Of a stretch of 64,000 nt of DNA, positions 23,533 to 34,851 are shown piece by piece. The stretch is from Lunularia cruciata. Its lineage: Eukaryota; Streptophyta; Marchantiopsida; Lunulariales; Lunulariaceae. Each line of letters starts with the position of its first letter. Position 1 is the first letter of the stretch. Where the stretch lies: the NCBI GenBank assembly GCA_948567375.1, contig OX419761.1, forward strand, positions 10,232,501-10,296,500, written 5' to 3'. Below the pieces are notes generated by a model, which saw only the letters and a list, made by a program, of their open reading frames with translations, ran no database searches and was not told where the DNA came from. A program made the translations under genes and the position numbers.

Positions 23533-24830
23533 GAGAAGGACTACCGTGGAGGAAAAATGAAGGATAGGAAGACTCCCATCAAGCCCTACAAGGGAGAGAT
23601 GAAAAAGGTAAAATGGGGCTAAGCCACAATAGAGTCTATATGAGAAATCTGCCCCACTGCACCTAAGATATCCAAACTATGCAAATCGTGTGGTCTACAA
23701 ACAACCGGAGCATCTGAAGAAGCATCATCTAGTGTGATTGCTCCCCTATGGATTGCACCGGCCATTGCCCTCTATAGAACAATAGACACATGTTGTCTGA
23801 AATATGCTACAAAGTATGAGAGTGAGAGTGGTACCCCTTGGCGCCTAACATGATAAACTCTCGAGCACTCCTTGACAAATGTGTCAAAATACCGTGTCCA
23901 TTGCTCCATATAACTCCAAGGCTAGAGGAACAAAGAGGTGACTTCGCTGCATGCCCCTATACTTAGAGACCTTGCGACCTACTGCTACGCTCACCGCCCA
24001 TCCAGGGGGATGGGTAATCACTCCCTTTGAGACTGTATCTCGCAGAAGGTTTGTAACCACGACATCTGCTACCAATCCGTCACCTGATCATCTCAGACCA
24101 AGTACAAGTCTGCCCTGACACGTGTCGTCTGCAAAGCATATGAATGCTCACTCCAAGCCAAGTATCCACTCTCTTGTGCCATAGCAAACACAATGTCCCT
24201 AATAGCATCATGGGTAGCTATCCTCTGTCCTCCAAAGGGACACCGTGTCATATGGACCGCTGCTGCATCTAGTGTAGAACTACACTCACAAGTGAGTAAT
24301 GAAGATGCATATGGGTGGACTAAACCTAAGCGAAACCTCATCGCTGTAGAGAAAGTAATTGGTGTGAGTCGGAATGCCCTAATGCACGGTTGAGCTAGGA
24401 TCCAAGAGCATGCATCCTTGCCGAAGCAAGAGCATAGACGTGCTCTAATAGCTTGAGGAATGGATGAGTCAACTAAGAGAGAATGTAGCATATGCTCACA
24501 CTATTGCTCCATCAAGGAACATTGTAAACCTCTAGTCCAATCTGATGATAGTGAAGCAAAAGATTGAAAGTCTTCTCGTGCCCGTGGGGATAGACTATCT
24601 CTAGTTTGCCGCAATAACATCCGGAGAGAAAAGGATCGCCCTCCACCTCGGTCACATAAATCTCCAAGACTGGCTTATCAACGATCACAATAAGAAAGGA
24701 AAGTAAGGGTGTTGAGAGAGCACAACTACCCAAAAATGCTATAGGTGCAATAGACTCCATAGATAGCAAACCAACCCCTCCACATGAGATTGATAGAGCC
24801 TTCTGTCTCTGCCTATCTGTAACTTGAACA
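23533..24830 (-). mobile_element. Non-LTR retrotransposon, 5'-truncated copy
   Basis: It covers only the 3' part of the element: end of the reverse transcriptase region (24769-24512), Cys/His cluster and nuclease-like segment (24491-24093), the C-terminal frame (24075-23884, which reads across the site where the 15.5-kb copy has a stop) and the conserved tail at 23533-23670. Loss of the 5' part fits incomplete reverse transcription at insertion. It breaks off abruptly near 24830, inside the text that continues 'CHRQ' in the longer copy. Frame breaks make it non-functional. Confidence 0.78.
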
Positions 24831-26176
24831 GGTCTTGTAAACTGATCTTCGAGGTATTATATTGCAAAGAAGGATTTATCCCCATTTACTGATCGACTTA
24901 TTTTCATGCTTTGATGCCCAATTATATCAAGAACATCCTTACATGTCGGAATTGGGGAGAAGAAAACGGGCCACTAGAAAGGGAAAAAAGCGCACCTACG
25001 GACTTATAACATACTCTTTTTGAAGAGAAAGTGAGAAAGAGGAAATTATGGGATAGAGGTGGAGAAAGATTTGCCTACGGAAGTGGTTTTACACACTCTA
25101 ATCAAAGGGGATGGGAGTAGCTGGAAACCAGGCAAAAGAAGAGGAAGAAAGATCTCCTTTCAATAGCAGAACGGGAGTCCAATATCAAATGTTTGAACCC
25201 AATATGGAATCCAAAAATATTTTTCTTTTCTTTTCACGACGCAACCAGCGCAGCCAGGCATGATGTATCAAAATGGTAATCACTCTTTTATGTACAGAGT
25301 TTACTTTATATTAAATATTTGGAGTAGAAGGCATACAAATATCTTAAGGTATGATTTCCGTTTTGATGGAATGTGTTGACGTGGGCAGTTATAGATTGGA
25401 AAACTGGACTAACGAATTCAACTTTCGATTTAAAACATTGCAAAAGATTATGTTAAATGGTCTACCGAAATCTTATTCCCTACAAATAAAAAATTCACTT
25501 GAATATTGATCTTGATATTAAATATCTTTTAATTATTTGAATATCATAAACTGTGCAGCACAAGACACAACTGCTGTATATACGTGGTTGCAATTCAGAG
25601 TAACATAGTAGAGACCTTACATTACGCGGTCGATGTTCCACCTGGAAAGTGAAGTCCAGTCTATCCACAACTCCAGTGAGACAACGAAGGCAGAAACGCA
25701 AGCGGCAAGAAGCATGGAGCGTGGCTCCTTGCCACACAAGATAGGAAGAGCCAGGAGGACCCGAGGAAGGTGAAGAGATTCTACATCTTGCTCCGGGAAC
25801 TCGTGCGCGACCTAACTTCCCATCAAATCGTCCCAACGGACAGACGCTGCCATACTAGAGCACAGGTTTATATATTGTTCGGATTTGTCGCAAAAAATTC
25901 GGCCGTGGACTTGTAGCAGAGGATTTGATTTGGAGCAAATTCGGGGTTTATGTTAATCTCCTCATGTTAAGCAGAAGGATTGACAACTTCTTGTTGTGGA
26001 AAACTTTTCTTCAATCTATTTGAATTCGTGGACTTTTTATAGGATTTCATCGTGGTGGAAACATACTAGTGTCAAGGGTTTAGGGTTTAGTGACATGATG
26101 ACAGAGTGCAAGAGGAATTGACCCCTGCATAAACTGCATCAACGTGTCCTAGGATTTGTTGTGTCCAACAACGGAG
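24831..26176. other. Spacer and probable promoter of the PAP12-like gene
   Basis: No gene is supported. The open frame on the minus strand at 25495-25836 begins with TTG rather than ATG and resembles nothing known. The last ~300 bp is the likely promoter and leader of the gene at 26177. Confidence 0.4.
26075..26090 (+). promoter_or_regulatory. Telo-box
   Basis: 'agggtttagggtttag' lies 87 bp upstream of the ATG at 26177. Telo-boxes are common in the 5' regions of plant genes for translation and organelle biogenesis, which agrees with the plastid role proposed for the downstream gene. Confidence 0.6.
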
Positions 26177-26695
26177 ATGGAAGCCTTCGGGTTCTCCAAG
26201 GCTGCGACAGGTTTCTGCAATCCGTTATGCGCTGGTTTACGTTACGGGGAGTCCAAGATTTCTTCGTCTAGGGTTTCAGGTGTAGATGGAGGCAAGAGCC
26301 GAACGATTGTAGCTGAGCTGAAGTCAGCAGGAAGGAAAAGTGGAGGGATTGGGAGCGGCAGGAGACGCAGAGGAATGAATCGGAAGGACACCAAGCAAGC
26401 AGAGACCGATACCACACTGCCCTTTTTGGAGCCCCATGAGAGAGGCCACAAGGAGGAAGGGCACCAAGTATTAGTGGACGTCGAGTACCTGCTGTTGAGA
26501 GCAACGAATCCTTTTGGTCTTGTGCTTGAAATCGCAGAGGAAGCCAATGAGTTTCTGCGCCAGAATAAAGAAGATAGCCTCCAGAGGAAACCTGTGCTGA
26601 AAGTGATCAGTGACAGAATTAATGAAGCTACAGGGGAGAATCTTACGGATTCCTACATCGAGGATCAACCTGACTATGAGAAATACGAGACCTAG
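26177..26695 (+). CDS. pTAC7/PAP12-like subunit associated with the plastid-encoded RNA polymerase
   Basis: An intronless gene for 172 residues from the first true ATG (26177); the frame continues 21 bp further up only through a TTG. Residues 1-60 are Gly/Ser/Arg-rich and look like a plastid transit peptide. The conserved-looking part is residues 80-172: 'LPFLEPHERG', 'VLVDVEYLLLR', 'LEIAEEANEFLRQNKED', then 'LKVISDRIN'. From memory this order (PFLEE, MDIE-LLL, NEIAEEA-EYVE-N, ILHVLSNR-ND) is that of pTAC7/PAP12, a small plant-specific protein of the plastid transcription machinery. The Arg-rich 'GRRRRGMNRK' before it fits the basic segment of that family. The assignment rests on motif recall, so treat it as probable. 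Confidence 0.65.
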   Translation: MEAFGFSKAATGFCNPLCAGLRYGESKISSSRVSGVDGGKSRTIVAELKSAGRKSGGIGSGRRRRGMNRKDTKQAETDTTLPFLEPHERGHKEEGHQVLVDVEYLLLRATNPFGLVLEIAEEANEFLRQNKEDSLQRKPVLKVISDRINEATGENLTDSYIEDQPDYEKYET

Positions 26696-28507
26696 CGCAG
26701 TCGGAACTTTTCATAGAAACAAAAATTTCAAAATTTCTCATGTGGCCATTGTGAGCATCATATAGAAGCTGACATGTAACCGTACATTTGATCAGCATTT
26801 GGTCAAAAATTCAATTTGGAACCAGGAGTAGTGGCTAGTTAAGTTCTCCACGAAGAAAGATTCTAAGTTTGCAATTGGTTTCACTTCAGCTTGTATTGCA
26901 CAAACTGGTTATAGCTATTGGTATGGCGAACACATGTGCTGTACCATTGGATTTATTCATTCTTTTTATCGTAGAACCTTTGTGTGGCACAAATACCGCT
27001 CTCAAGGTTGGAGTGAATATCTTGGGCTGGCAGTCCTCATCGAGTATGGTCTTACTGCACGTCAGGCTGGCTCTCATGCAATCTGCCGAACATTAATATA
27101 AAGACATACTTGTCATGTTCTGTTCAACAACTTAGCATTTTGTAGTACTGGAGTCCAAATTGGTAAGTCCAGATGGTCATCCGCAGTTAGTTGAACGTGT
27201 AAGAGACTAAAAGTGTAGTTGAAATCGGTTCAATGTAGTGCTCTAAGGCATATTGGTTCATTGAGGTTAACCTATATTAGAACCAATAAATATTGGTAGT
27301 TGTACTTTAGCTACAACAGAGACCACGATAGCTGTACCGTGATCCAGTACTGCAGAGAGATTTCGGTTTCAGTGAGGTTAACCTAGAGCGATTAACTTAC
27401 ACCTTCGATTAGACATGCCTTGACCCAACATAATAGTGTCCTTAGCCCTACCTCCTGTCGGATTAGGTCGTAGATTTTGAACGCCATCCAGTCGTGTGCT
27501 TGTGCTGAAATCACTCCACTCCGTAAAATCCAACTCGTAGTTATGATACTTGTACGAATGTATTGTTTTCTCCAGAATAGCTCTTTCACTCAAGCAAGGC
27601 TTTAAAGCCAAAGCTAAACACCATCCCGAGAATCTTAATTACTTAAGGGTATCATCTATTGTATCGGGAATATAGTACCTCAAAATTCTAACTGAATGTG
27701 AATATGCACTCTGGGCGGCAATTTCTAAGTGGACGGGGGTATCTTCCCGCTGATTTCAATGCAAATTCTCGGATCAGAACTACGTCTCTTAAAGGTCGGA
27801 TCAGGTAAAGGTTCAGAGATCGGCGAAATCACAGTACTGTACCTACCACCTCTGAGCAGCGGATGAGAGGTATTGATAGAAGTTCTCGGTATGTAGTAGT
27901 AGAACTAATCCAGTTTGACAGGTCATCGTGTAGGGATCGTCGTAATGCTCTTTTAGGTGGATTTCTCCCATTATAACTCCCGATCAGTTCATGTGGAATT
28001 TCGAGCTATGCACTAGGAAAGTGCATAGCTCGAGGACTTCAATCTTCTCGGAATTTGGAAGGACCTCGAAACAGATCAGGTCTGGAACTTTAACCTGCCT
28101 TTATTGATATTTTGAGCCCTTACTTGTATACACCTACATTTCAGTCGATTCTGCAGATCTTACAGATGAAAGACTGTTTCAAAACGCTCAGTAAACACAA
28201 ATTACCCCACAGTGCAGACTATAGACTTGGTCTCACTGTAACAATCAACCCGGGTCCACTGTTGGTAGATTCACTCATGAAGATGCCTACCTAAACTAGC
28301 ACGCAATTGCTACCTCTGTAATTTTGCCAGCACTAAAAGTCCAGTAGCCTCGTCACTTCCCCTTTCTTCTGACTCCAAGATCAATTTGGTTACCCTCTTA
28401 GCTAAATGATAATTTATTCGTGTCGTTTCCAGTCTTGTCAGACGTCGATGGTCAAAAACCATGTGAGATGGTTCTAACCTCTGAAATCACTCTGGCTGTT
28501 TGAACGA
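26696..28507. other. Spacer downstream of the PAP12-like gene
   Basis: The first few hundred bases probably hold the 3' UTR. No other gene is supported. A perfect hairpin at 28001-28033 is listed separately. Confidence 0.4.
28001..28033. repeat. Perfect hairpin, 13-bp stem
   Basis: TCGAGCTATGCAC (28001-28013), a 7-nt loop and its exact complement (28021-28033). Two further G-T pairs can extend the stem. It is isolated between genes and its function is unknown. Confidence 0.85.
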
Positions 28508-28745
28508 AGAATATTGCCACCGGTTTGCTAGTGCGCAAATAACGGGCCGTAAGCCAGAGGTAAATGGATGTGTAGTGAGTGTACTTCACAGACACCTGTG
28601 ATTGATGCAGTTTGCACCTATAGCATAGAATATTGCCACCGGTTTGCTAGTGCGCAAATAAGAGGTCGTAAGCCAGAGCTAAATGGATGTGTAGTGAGTG
28701 TACTTCACAGACACCTGTGATTGATGTAGTTTGCACCTACAGCAT
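28508..28745 (+). repeat. 119-bp tandem duplication
   Basis: Two adjacent units (28508-28626 and 28627-28745) differ at only a few positions; both start 'agaatattgccaccggttt' and end 'tgcacctayagcat'. Such high identity means a recent duplication. It lies about 440 bp beyond the stop codon of the CHIP-like gene, on the side of its 3' end. Confidence 0.95.
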
Positions 28746-29182
28746 ATTCTTGAAATGGAGGATTGTACCAGAAGTAGGATTAATAACTAAGAAACGTGCA
28801 ATTTAACTCGAAACAGAACTCAGAGCCCTGTGTGCAAGACTTTTAGACCACCTGGAGTCGCGCCAGTAGAGTTTTGCGGCTCCAGGATGTACACCAATGT
28901 ACAACATTAAGAAGATGAACACGGAACGAGAACAAGAAATTGGAAAAGCTATTAGGTTACAACCAACCGGATACTGGAAGGGCTCGTAATTAGCCACTTC
29001 CATGATCCATAAAAGAGGGGTCTCAAATACTGGTACATGATTTAGTTTGATTTTATAAATTCTGTGAGCTAATCGGACACTAAAGTAGTATTCTTCTATC
29101 TTCACTGTTACAAACTCGCCCTAGACACATTTGATTCTACTTTAAAAGATGGGTAGATTAAGGTGTTGTGCATGCAAATGGC
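28746..29182. other. 3' flank of the CHIP-like gene
   Basis: Probably contains the 3' UTR of the minus-strand CHIP-like gene. No other feature was seen. Confidence 0.4.
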
Positions 29183-30556
29183 CTAACCCCTGTAAGCCCA
29201 GCCGTGTTCCTGGAGAAAAGTTTGTACTGAGTCTCTGAGTGACAAGTTAGGATACACCTGATCGATAGTCAGAGGAGTCCTCGTGAAAGGATCAAAACCT
29301 CCCACCTTCTTTAGATGTTCCTCAATCGCAGCTCTTTCGTACGTGACACCACTTGGGGTAATTACGGGGTCTCTGAAAATCTCCATCGTAATCTTACAGC
29401 ACAAATGATCCGGAGTCTCAGCAGGTCTGTCCGGAGCTGCTACTCTTTCAAAAACATCGTTGAGGACTTTCATTTGCCGCTCGTGTAATTCAACTGTCCT
29501 CAGCAGTTTCCGTCCTGCCTCCTGCTGCTGCAACCTCACCAGTTCCTTGAAGACTTTGTAGACGTCTTTAATTGTACACACATTTGTGCCTTCCTCTGTT
29601 TGCTCCACAGCGCCTTCTTTCTCCGAATCTAAAAAAGCTTGAAGTTTACGCTGCAAGGATTTACGACGATGAAACGAGAACCTATTATTCAGTGGATTAA
29701 AACGTGCTGATGACCCGCTGGTTGAGTCTGGCTTATCCACTGGGACCTCTCTGCTACCATTTCGGTTCTCGGTTGCCGAACTGAAAGTTGAAGGCCGAGT
29801 TAAATTCTCTTCGTCAAAATTGGAGTTGTTTTCTCTGGTACTTTCATGTCTATGAGGTTCAGGGTCGGATCCGTCGGTTTCCCCAAATATTGGAGGATAT
29901 AGATTACCCCCGGCTACCGGCTTCTGAGAAGTGTAAGGTGCACCGTCTCTGTTGCCTTCACTTTGATTAGAAGGAACGCTAGTCTGCCCTTCAGGTGAAT
30001 TCAAGTCCTGGGGCGCTTGACCTGGGGGAGGGTTAGACTTGGACAGAACACTGGTGATATCAGCAAGTTTTCTCTCCTTGTCTTCTTTCATGAGTTTCTC
30101 CAATTCGCGTTTCAAATGAAGCTGTTGTTGACTCCTAAGGTCTGCTTCGTCCTGCCACTCAGTATACCGAGCCTTGGAAAGCTCCTGCCATATTTCCTCT
30201 ACCATGTAAGACCCGGTACCAATCTTTCCTCCTCTTGCGAGATCCAACGCTTTCTCAAGCTCCTGAATTGCTCTTGCATACTGCTGGTGATTAAGCAGCG
30301 CTAACCCAAGCAAGTAATGTCCCTTCGTAGACTTACTATCGAGCTCCAAAGCTTTCAGGCAATCAGCTTCAACCTTCTCCCATTCATTTCTCTTCCGTGC
30401 GCAAAGTGCTCTATTCGTCCAATATACTGGCACCTTAGGACACAGCGTTATGGCCTCGGTGTAAGCCTCCATCGCAGCGTTAAGCTTTTCCTTCTTGAAG
30501 TACTCGTTCCCTTTTTTCTTCATCACCTCGGCTTGCTTCTCCGCCCCAATCGCCAT
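29183..30556 (-). CDS. CHIP: CHIP-type E3 ubiquitin ligase (TPR + U-box) with an extended linker
   Basis: An intronless gene for 457 residues. Residues 8-115 hold three TPR repeats with the carboxylate-clamp type residues expected for Hsp70/Hsp90 tails ('KKGNEYF', 'TNRALC', 'KGHYLLG'). Next comes a charged helical segment ('LKRELEKLMKEDKERK', about 145-175), then a long Ser/Asn/Pro-rich low-complexity linker (about 175-300). The C-terminal U-box (about 383-457) includes 'CKITMEIFRDPVITPSGVTYER', 'FDPFTRTPLT' and 'PNLSLRDSVQTFLQEHGW', close to animal and plant CHIP. The expected job is ubiquitination of chaperone-bound misfolded proteins in the cytosol. The protein is well over the roughly 280-300 residues usual for CHIP, almost all from the linker. 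The ATG at 30556 precedes the TPR directly. Confidence 0.93.
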   Translation of the reverse strand: MAIGAEKQAEVMKKKGNEYFKKEKLNAAMEAYTEAITLCPKVPVYWTNRALCARKRNEWEKVEADCLKALELDSKSTKGHYLLGLALLNHQQYARAIQELEKALDLARGGKIGTGSYMVEEIWQELSKARYTEWQDEADLRSQQQLHLKRELEKLMKEDKERKLADITSVLSKSNPPPGQAPQDLNSPEGQTSVPSNQSEGNRDGAPYTSQKPVAGGNLYPPIFGETDGSDPEPHRHESTRENNSNFDEENLTRPSTFSSATENRNGSREVPVDKPDSTSGSSARFNPLNNRFSFHRRKSLQRKLQAFLDSEKEGAVEQTEEGTNVCTIKDVYKVFKELVRLQQQEAGRKLLRTVELHERQMKVLNDVFERVAAPDRPAETPDHLCCKITMEIFRDPVITPSGVTYERAAIEEHLKKVGGFDPFTRTPLTIDQVYPNLSLRDSVQTFLQEHGWAYRG

Positions 30557-31402
30557 GTCTAGTTTCTTTCTAGCACCTCCTTATTGCAAATTCAGGTACG
30601 ACTCTTCTACCCTGATTAAACCGAATTCTCAAATTAAAAGCTACTGCCTTGCCAAGCCAAAATTTCAGAAACGCGAAACGGATGAATCGCTGAGCGTTCC
30701 AAGGGCTTCGATCGATCTGTGGAAGATGAGTTGAACGATGAAAAGTCAGATAGTGATCATTCAGCTTCCAACTGCAGCGCAACAGACTCAAGATATGTAC
30801 CGAGAAGGGGTAAACTTACAGACCTGATCGACACTAGGAACACTGACAAAGCATGAATCTTCACGCTAAAGAGAGAAGGCTGGGGAGCCCATAAGCAAAT
30901 CAAACATTATTCTTCAGATATAGTATCGCCAGAAGTGCTAAGTCAAAGACACTCCAACACGCAAAGCGCGAATGCGAGATTGTAAAATTGAAACAAACCC
31001 AATTCAAATTCAATTCCCGAATGTACATAATACAAAAGGATTTGGCATTACGTACAGAAAGTCGAGTACACACTATCACTGTACAAGAGCTGTCCCTGGC
31101 TGAGATGAAAACACAAAACTGTGAAACAGCGGGCTCTGTCTAGTTCTTATATCTGCCTTATGCCAAATGGAACAGGATGATCCACTTAACAATTTTGGTG
31201 GATATTCAATTTTGCTGGAGCAAATGTGACAAGGACAGGAGGTACCACCTATTGTTCCCGGTCAACATGCAGTTCGTCAGTCCCTTGGATATGTCGTGGC
31301 AACTTGCAGGGACGAACATCTATCTCTTCATCAGTTGGAGCTAATCATACTGTTTGCACGGCTCCTTGTCTATGGAGGTTGGACTTCATACGCGACATCT
31401 TG
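30557..31402. other. 5' flank of the CHIP-like gene
   Basis: Probably the promoter and leader of the minus-strand CHIP-like gene. No second gene is supported; the open frame at 31226 starts with GTG and runs into the duplicated repeat. Confidence 0.45.
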
Positions 31403-32818
31403 AAGGAGCGGAGAAATGGGCTTAAACTTTATCCGCGGAAACTTGACTTTAACTTGAAGTCAGGGAGAACTCCCATTCTTCATGTTGAAGGCCATCTAAT
31501 CTAATGTGGAAGCTTTCCAAGATGTTCCCGCAGTAGGGGGTTAGTTCAGTTAGTCATTAAGGATTATGTAGCGACCCATGAAACGATTTGCCGGTCGTCC
31601 CTTCAATATTTTACGCGGTGTATCCAGACCTGACGCAGGAAACTTACCACTTAAGGAACTCAGTCCATTTCCGTAAATGTCACACACCCATGTGACATAC
31701 ATAGTCTTTCCCTGGTTTCTGGAAATTTTCCCGATGATCTTTAAGGTCTCATTGAATTTTAGAGGGTCTGGTGTCTACGTGTAGTCTTGAAATGTTTTAT
31801 ACATGAGTTTCAGTTGTAAGTTTTTTAAGGAAATAACTTCATGGGATCGCTACGTAATCGGTACACAATTTAAACACTCTAATTCATCCTTCGGTATAGA
31901 AGTGATGATTGGGGTCATACGGAAATTAGTATGATAGAGGGTTTCAAATTAGCTCTTTTGCAGCCCATTAGAAATCCGTGAGGAAATTTATGGATTATTA
32001 TCGGTAAAATCTGAAATTCAAAATCTTTTGACAGGAAACCAAAAATGTGACGTGTAAAATTTATGGGTTATGGACATTCCAGAATTTGATGAAGACATCA
32101 ATGAAGACCTTCTCTTATCAACGTGCATCATTGACATTTCTTTTCCCTTGACCGGCATAGACCCAATATCGATTTTTCAGCTGGTTCACATAATATAGCT
32201 CGTAATCCTCTCCGGGATGTAGACGGTAATATATAATCATATAATTTTAAGAATTGGAAGTTCCCTAAGCTTTCATCGCCCGTAAAATATTTTATGGAAT
32301 TTACAAGTAAACCTATGTCACACGTAGAAACCCCGAATAAAGCATTCATCATAATAAACAATGTTATCCAACTTTGTCGGAAGACATTGGAAGTACCCTT
32401 TTGTGCATGACTTTAGTGACGGAGTTGCCACTTTTCAGTTTCCTGATTCTTATAGAAGAGTAGCTTCTTGCACCTCAATGAAAGAGACACGATCTAGGTC
32501 GAAGAAAGAAGGAGTGGAGTAAAGTAGGAGTGGACTGCATGTCATTGTGGGACCTCAAAATTTACAGCTCAGGACAAACTTAAGATTTTATAAGTTCATT
32601 TTAGACGCATATACTTTGTAATATTTTAAAACATATTCTCTTGGATTTTTATTTAATATATGCCATCAAAGACATATCTATATATACATATGTGATCCTC
32701 GACACATAACTAATGAATGATACATTTTAACTTTCTTGTCCTAAAAATAGCTCATGGTTATAAATGCAAAGACAAATCAAACAGAATATATAGTTTCATG
32801 TTTTTGATTATGATGAAG
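31403..32818 (+). repeat. Large direct repeat, unit 1
   Basis: It matches 33003-34022 in the same orientation over most of its length. Shared landmarks include 'gagaaatgggcttaaacttt' at the start, 'gactttagtga' with 'gagttgccactt' in the middle, and 'cagaatatatagtttcat' at the end. This unit has about 500 bp (31845-32345) absent from unit 2. The origin is unknown; no coding content was found. Confidence 0.85.
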
Positions 32819-33002
32819 AACATTTTTATGCATCCTTTTCTATATCTTTAATTTATATTAATCATATAAATTACTCATTAGAATATTATGTATTATAATA
32901 TCAATTTTTGTTTACTAATAGTATGTAAAATACTTTAACGCATACTCAGTATACAATTCTCTATATTTTTTGGATTTTGGCATAGTAACTTTATAGATTA
33001 CC

Positions 33003-34022
33003 TCGAAGGAGCCGAGAAATGGGCTTAAACTTTGTCCGCGGAAACTTGACTTAACTTGAAGTCAGGGAGAATTCCCATTCTTCATGTTGAAGGTTATCTA
33101 ATCTAATATGGAAGCTTTCCCACAATAGGGGTTTCAATTGGTCATTTCGGGATTGTATATCGATCTCATGAGACAATTTACAACTCATGAAAAAAGAATT
33201 TTTTTTACCAATCATCCCTTCGATGTTTTCACTCGGTGTAGCCGGACTTGATGCAGGAAACTTACAATTTACGGAATTCAGTGCATTTCCGTAAAATGTC
33301 ACACTCCCGTGTTAAATACTCTTTCCTTAAAGTTCTTGGAGATTTTCGCGATGACTTCTAAAGGCTCATTCAATTTTTAGAGAGTATGGTGTCCACGTGT
33401 TGTCTTAAATTTTTTACAAAAATGAGTTTCAGGTTATAATTTTTTCAGGAAATAATTTCACCCATCGTAATAAAATATGATTTATCCAGTTTTGTCAAAA
33501 GACATTGAAAGTACCGCTCGTGCCTGACTTTAGTGACTGAGTTGCCACTTGTCAGTTTACATTATCTAGCCTTTCTATGAAAGTGAAGATAATTCTGATC
33601 TGAGAGAAGGCGACCACATGTGAAGATGATTCTGATAGAAGAGTAGCTTCTTATATGTATATCGTAGCTTCTCACACCTCAAAGAAAGAGACACAATCTA
33701 GGTCGAAGAAAGTAGGAGTGGAGTTAATGATGATTACATGTCCTTGTGGGACTGCGAACTTAGTGATCGGACGAATTTAAGGTTTAATTAAGTTCTTTGT
33801 AGACGTCTAAAATTTTCCAGTTTTTCAAAATTATTCTCCTGGATTTATAGTGAACATATGCCGTCTAAAACATATGTTTATATCCATATGTGGTCCTCGG
33901 CATATATAACTAATGAATGATACGTTTTAACTTTCTTTTTCTCCCTAAAAGTAGATCAGGGTTATAAATGCCAAGACAAATCGAACAGAATATATAGTTT
34001 CATATTTTTAATTATGATGAAA
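33003..34022 (+). repeat. Large direct repeat, unit 2
   Basis: The second member of the pair with 31403-32818, separated from it by about 185 bp of AT-rich sequence. Divergence is clearly higher than in the 119-bp tandem pair, so this duplication is older. It contains a small extra segment near 33580-33660 with repeated 'gatgattctgat' and 'gtagcttct' text. Confidence 0.85.
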
Positions 34023-34695
34023 TTAAAATTTTATCATAAATATAAAATTATATAAAATATAATTTGTAACACTAAAATAAATAGTATGTAACAAAGTTTG
34101 ACAAATAAAAAATATTCATTTTCTTTTTTTATTTATTTCTCCTACAGTGACTTAACAGATTACTTGCACCACGAATTCTTCTTATTATGATGTATTAAAG
34201 CTACGTAGAGTTAAATAATGCTATCAAGAGTGCCCATGGACCCACTAAAGGTGAACTAGTATTGGAAGAGCTTTGGAAACAGATTTTCAGGAATATTTTA
34301 TAGCCAATCACTTTTAAAACATATTTGAATGAATATAGTGTTGTTGATGACTCTTTTGATTATGTTCAATGGGCTATGTTTCAACTCAAATATAGCCTTA
34401 CAATGTGTTTTTTGAATATATAGTTCTTAAATAATTTCACTTAATATCATTTTATTGACTTTTGTAATGTATTTTTTGATTATATCATTATTAGTGACTC
34501 CATTTATTGTAATTATATTGAATTTATTTTTATCTAAATTTAATCTGAACTAACCTTGTTCAGAATAGCATAAATGTTGCTAGTCGACGGGAGGATAGTT
34601 TAGTTTAGCTAGCTTGGATTGTAAGTTTGAAGTTAGCAAAGTTATTATACATGATTCAAGTTAGAGCCCTTTTATTTGATATCTAGCTATCAAGG

Positions 34696-34696
<1 letters not shown>

Positions 34697-34735
<39 letters not shown>
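34697..34735. repeat. (TA)n microsatellite
   Basis: An uninterrupted TA dinucleotide run. It is followed about 65 bp later by a second, longer run. Confidence 0.95.
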
Positions 34736-34738
<3 letters not shown>

Positions 34739-34797
34739 CCTTATTTATTCATGACAAGAATGATACTAATAGTTTTAATAAATGAGAAGATTAGATG

Positions 34798-34799
<2 letters not shown>

Positions 34800-34846
<47 letters not shown>
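34800..34846. repeat. (AT)n microsatellite
   Basis: An uninterrupted AT run, the second of a pair around a 64-bp spacer. Confidence 0.95.

Positions 34847-34849
<3 letters not shown>

Positions 34850-34851
<2 letters not shown>

Noticed and set aside
25495-25836. 113-codon minus-strand frame upstream of the PAP12-like gene
   Set aside because: It starts with TTG, has no recognisable domain, and its only internal support is length.
31226-31504. 92-codon plus-strand frame
   Set aside because: It starts with GTG and its end lies in the direct repeat; the second repeat unit does not keep the frame.
34697-34846. Paired AT microsatellites as the ends of an inverted-repeat transposon
   Set aside because: Simple AT repeats are self-complementary by nature; no unique sequence beside them is inverted.
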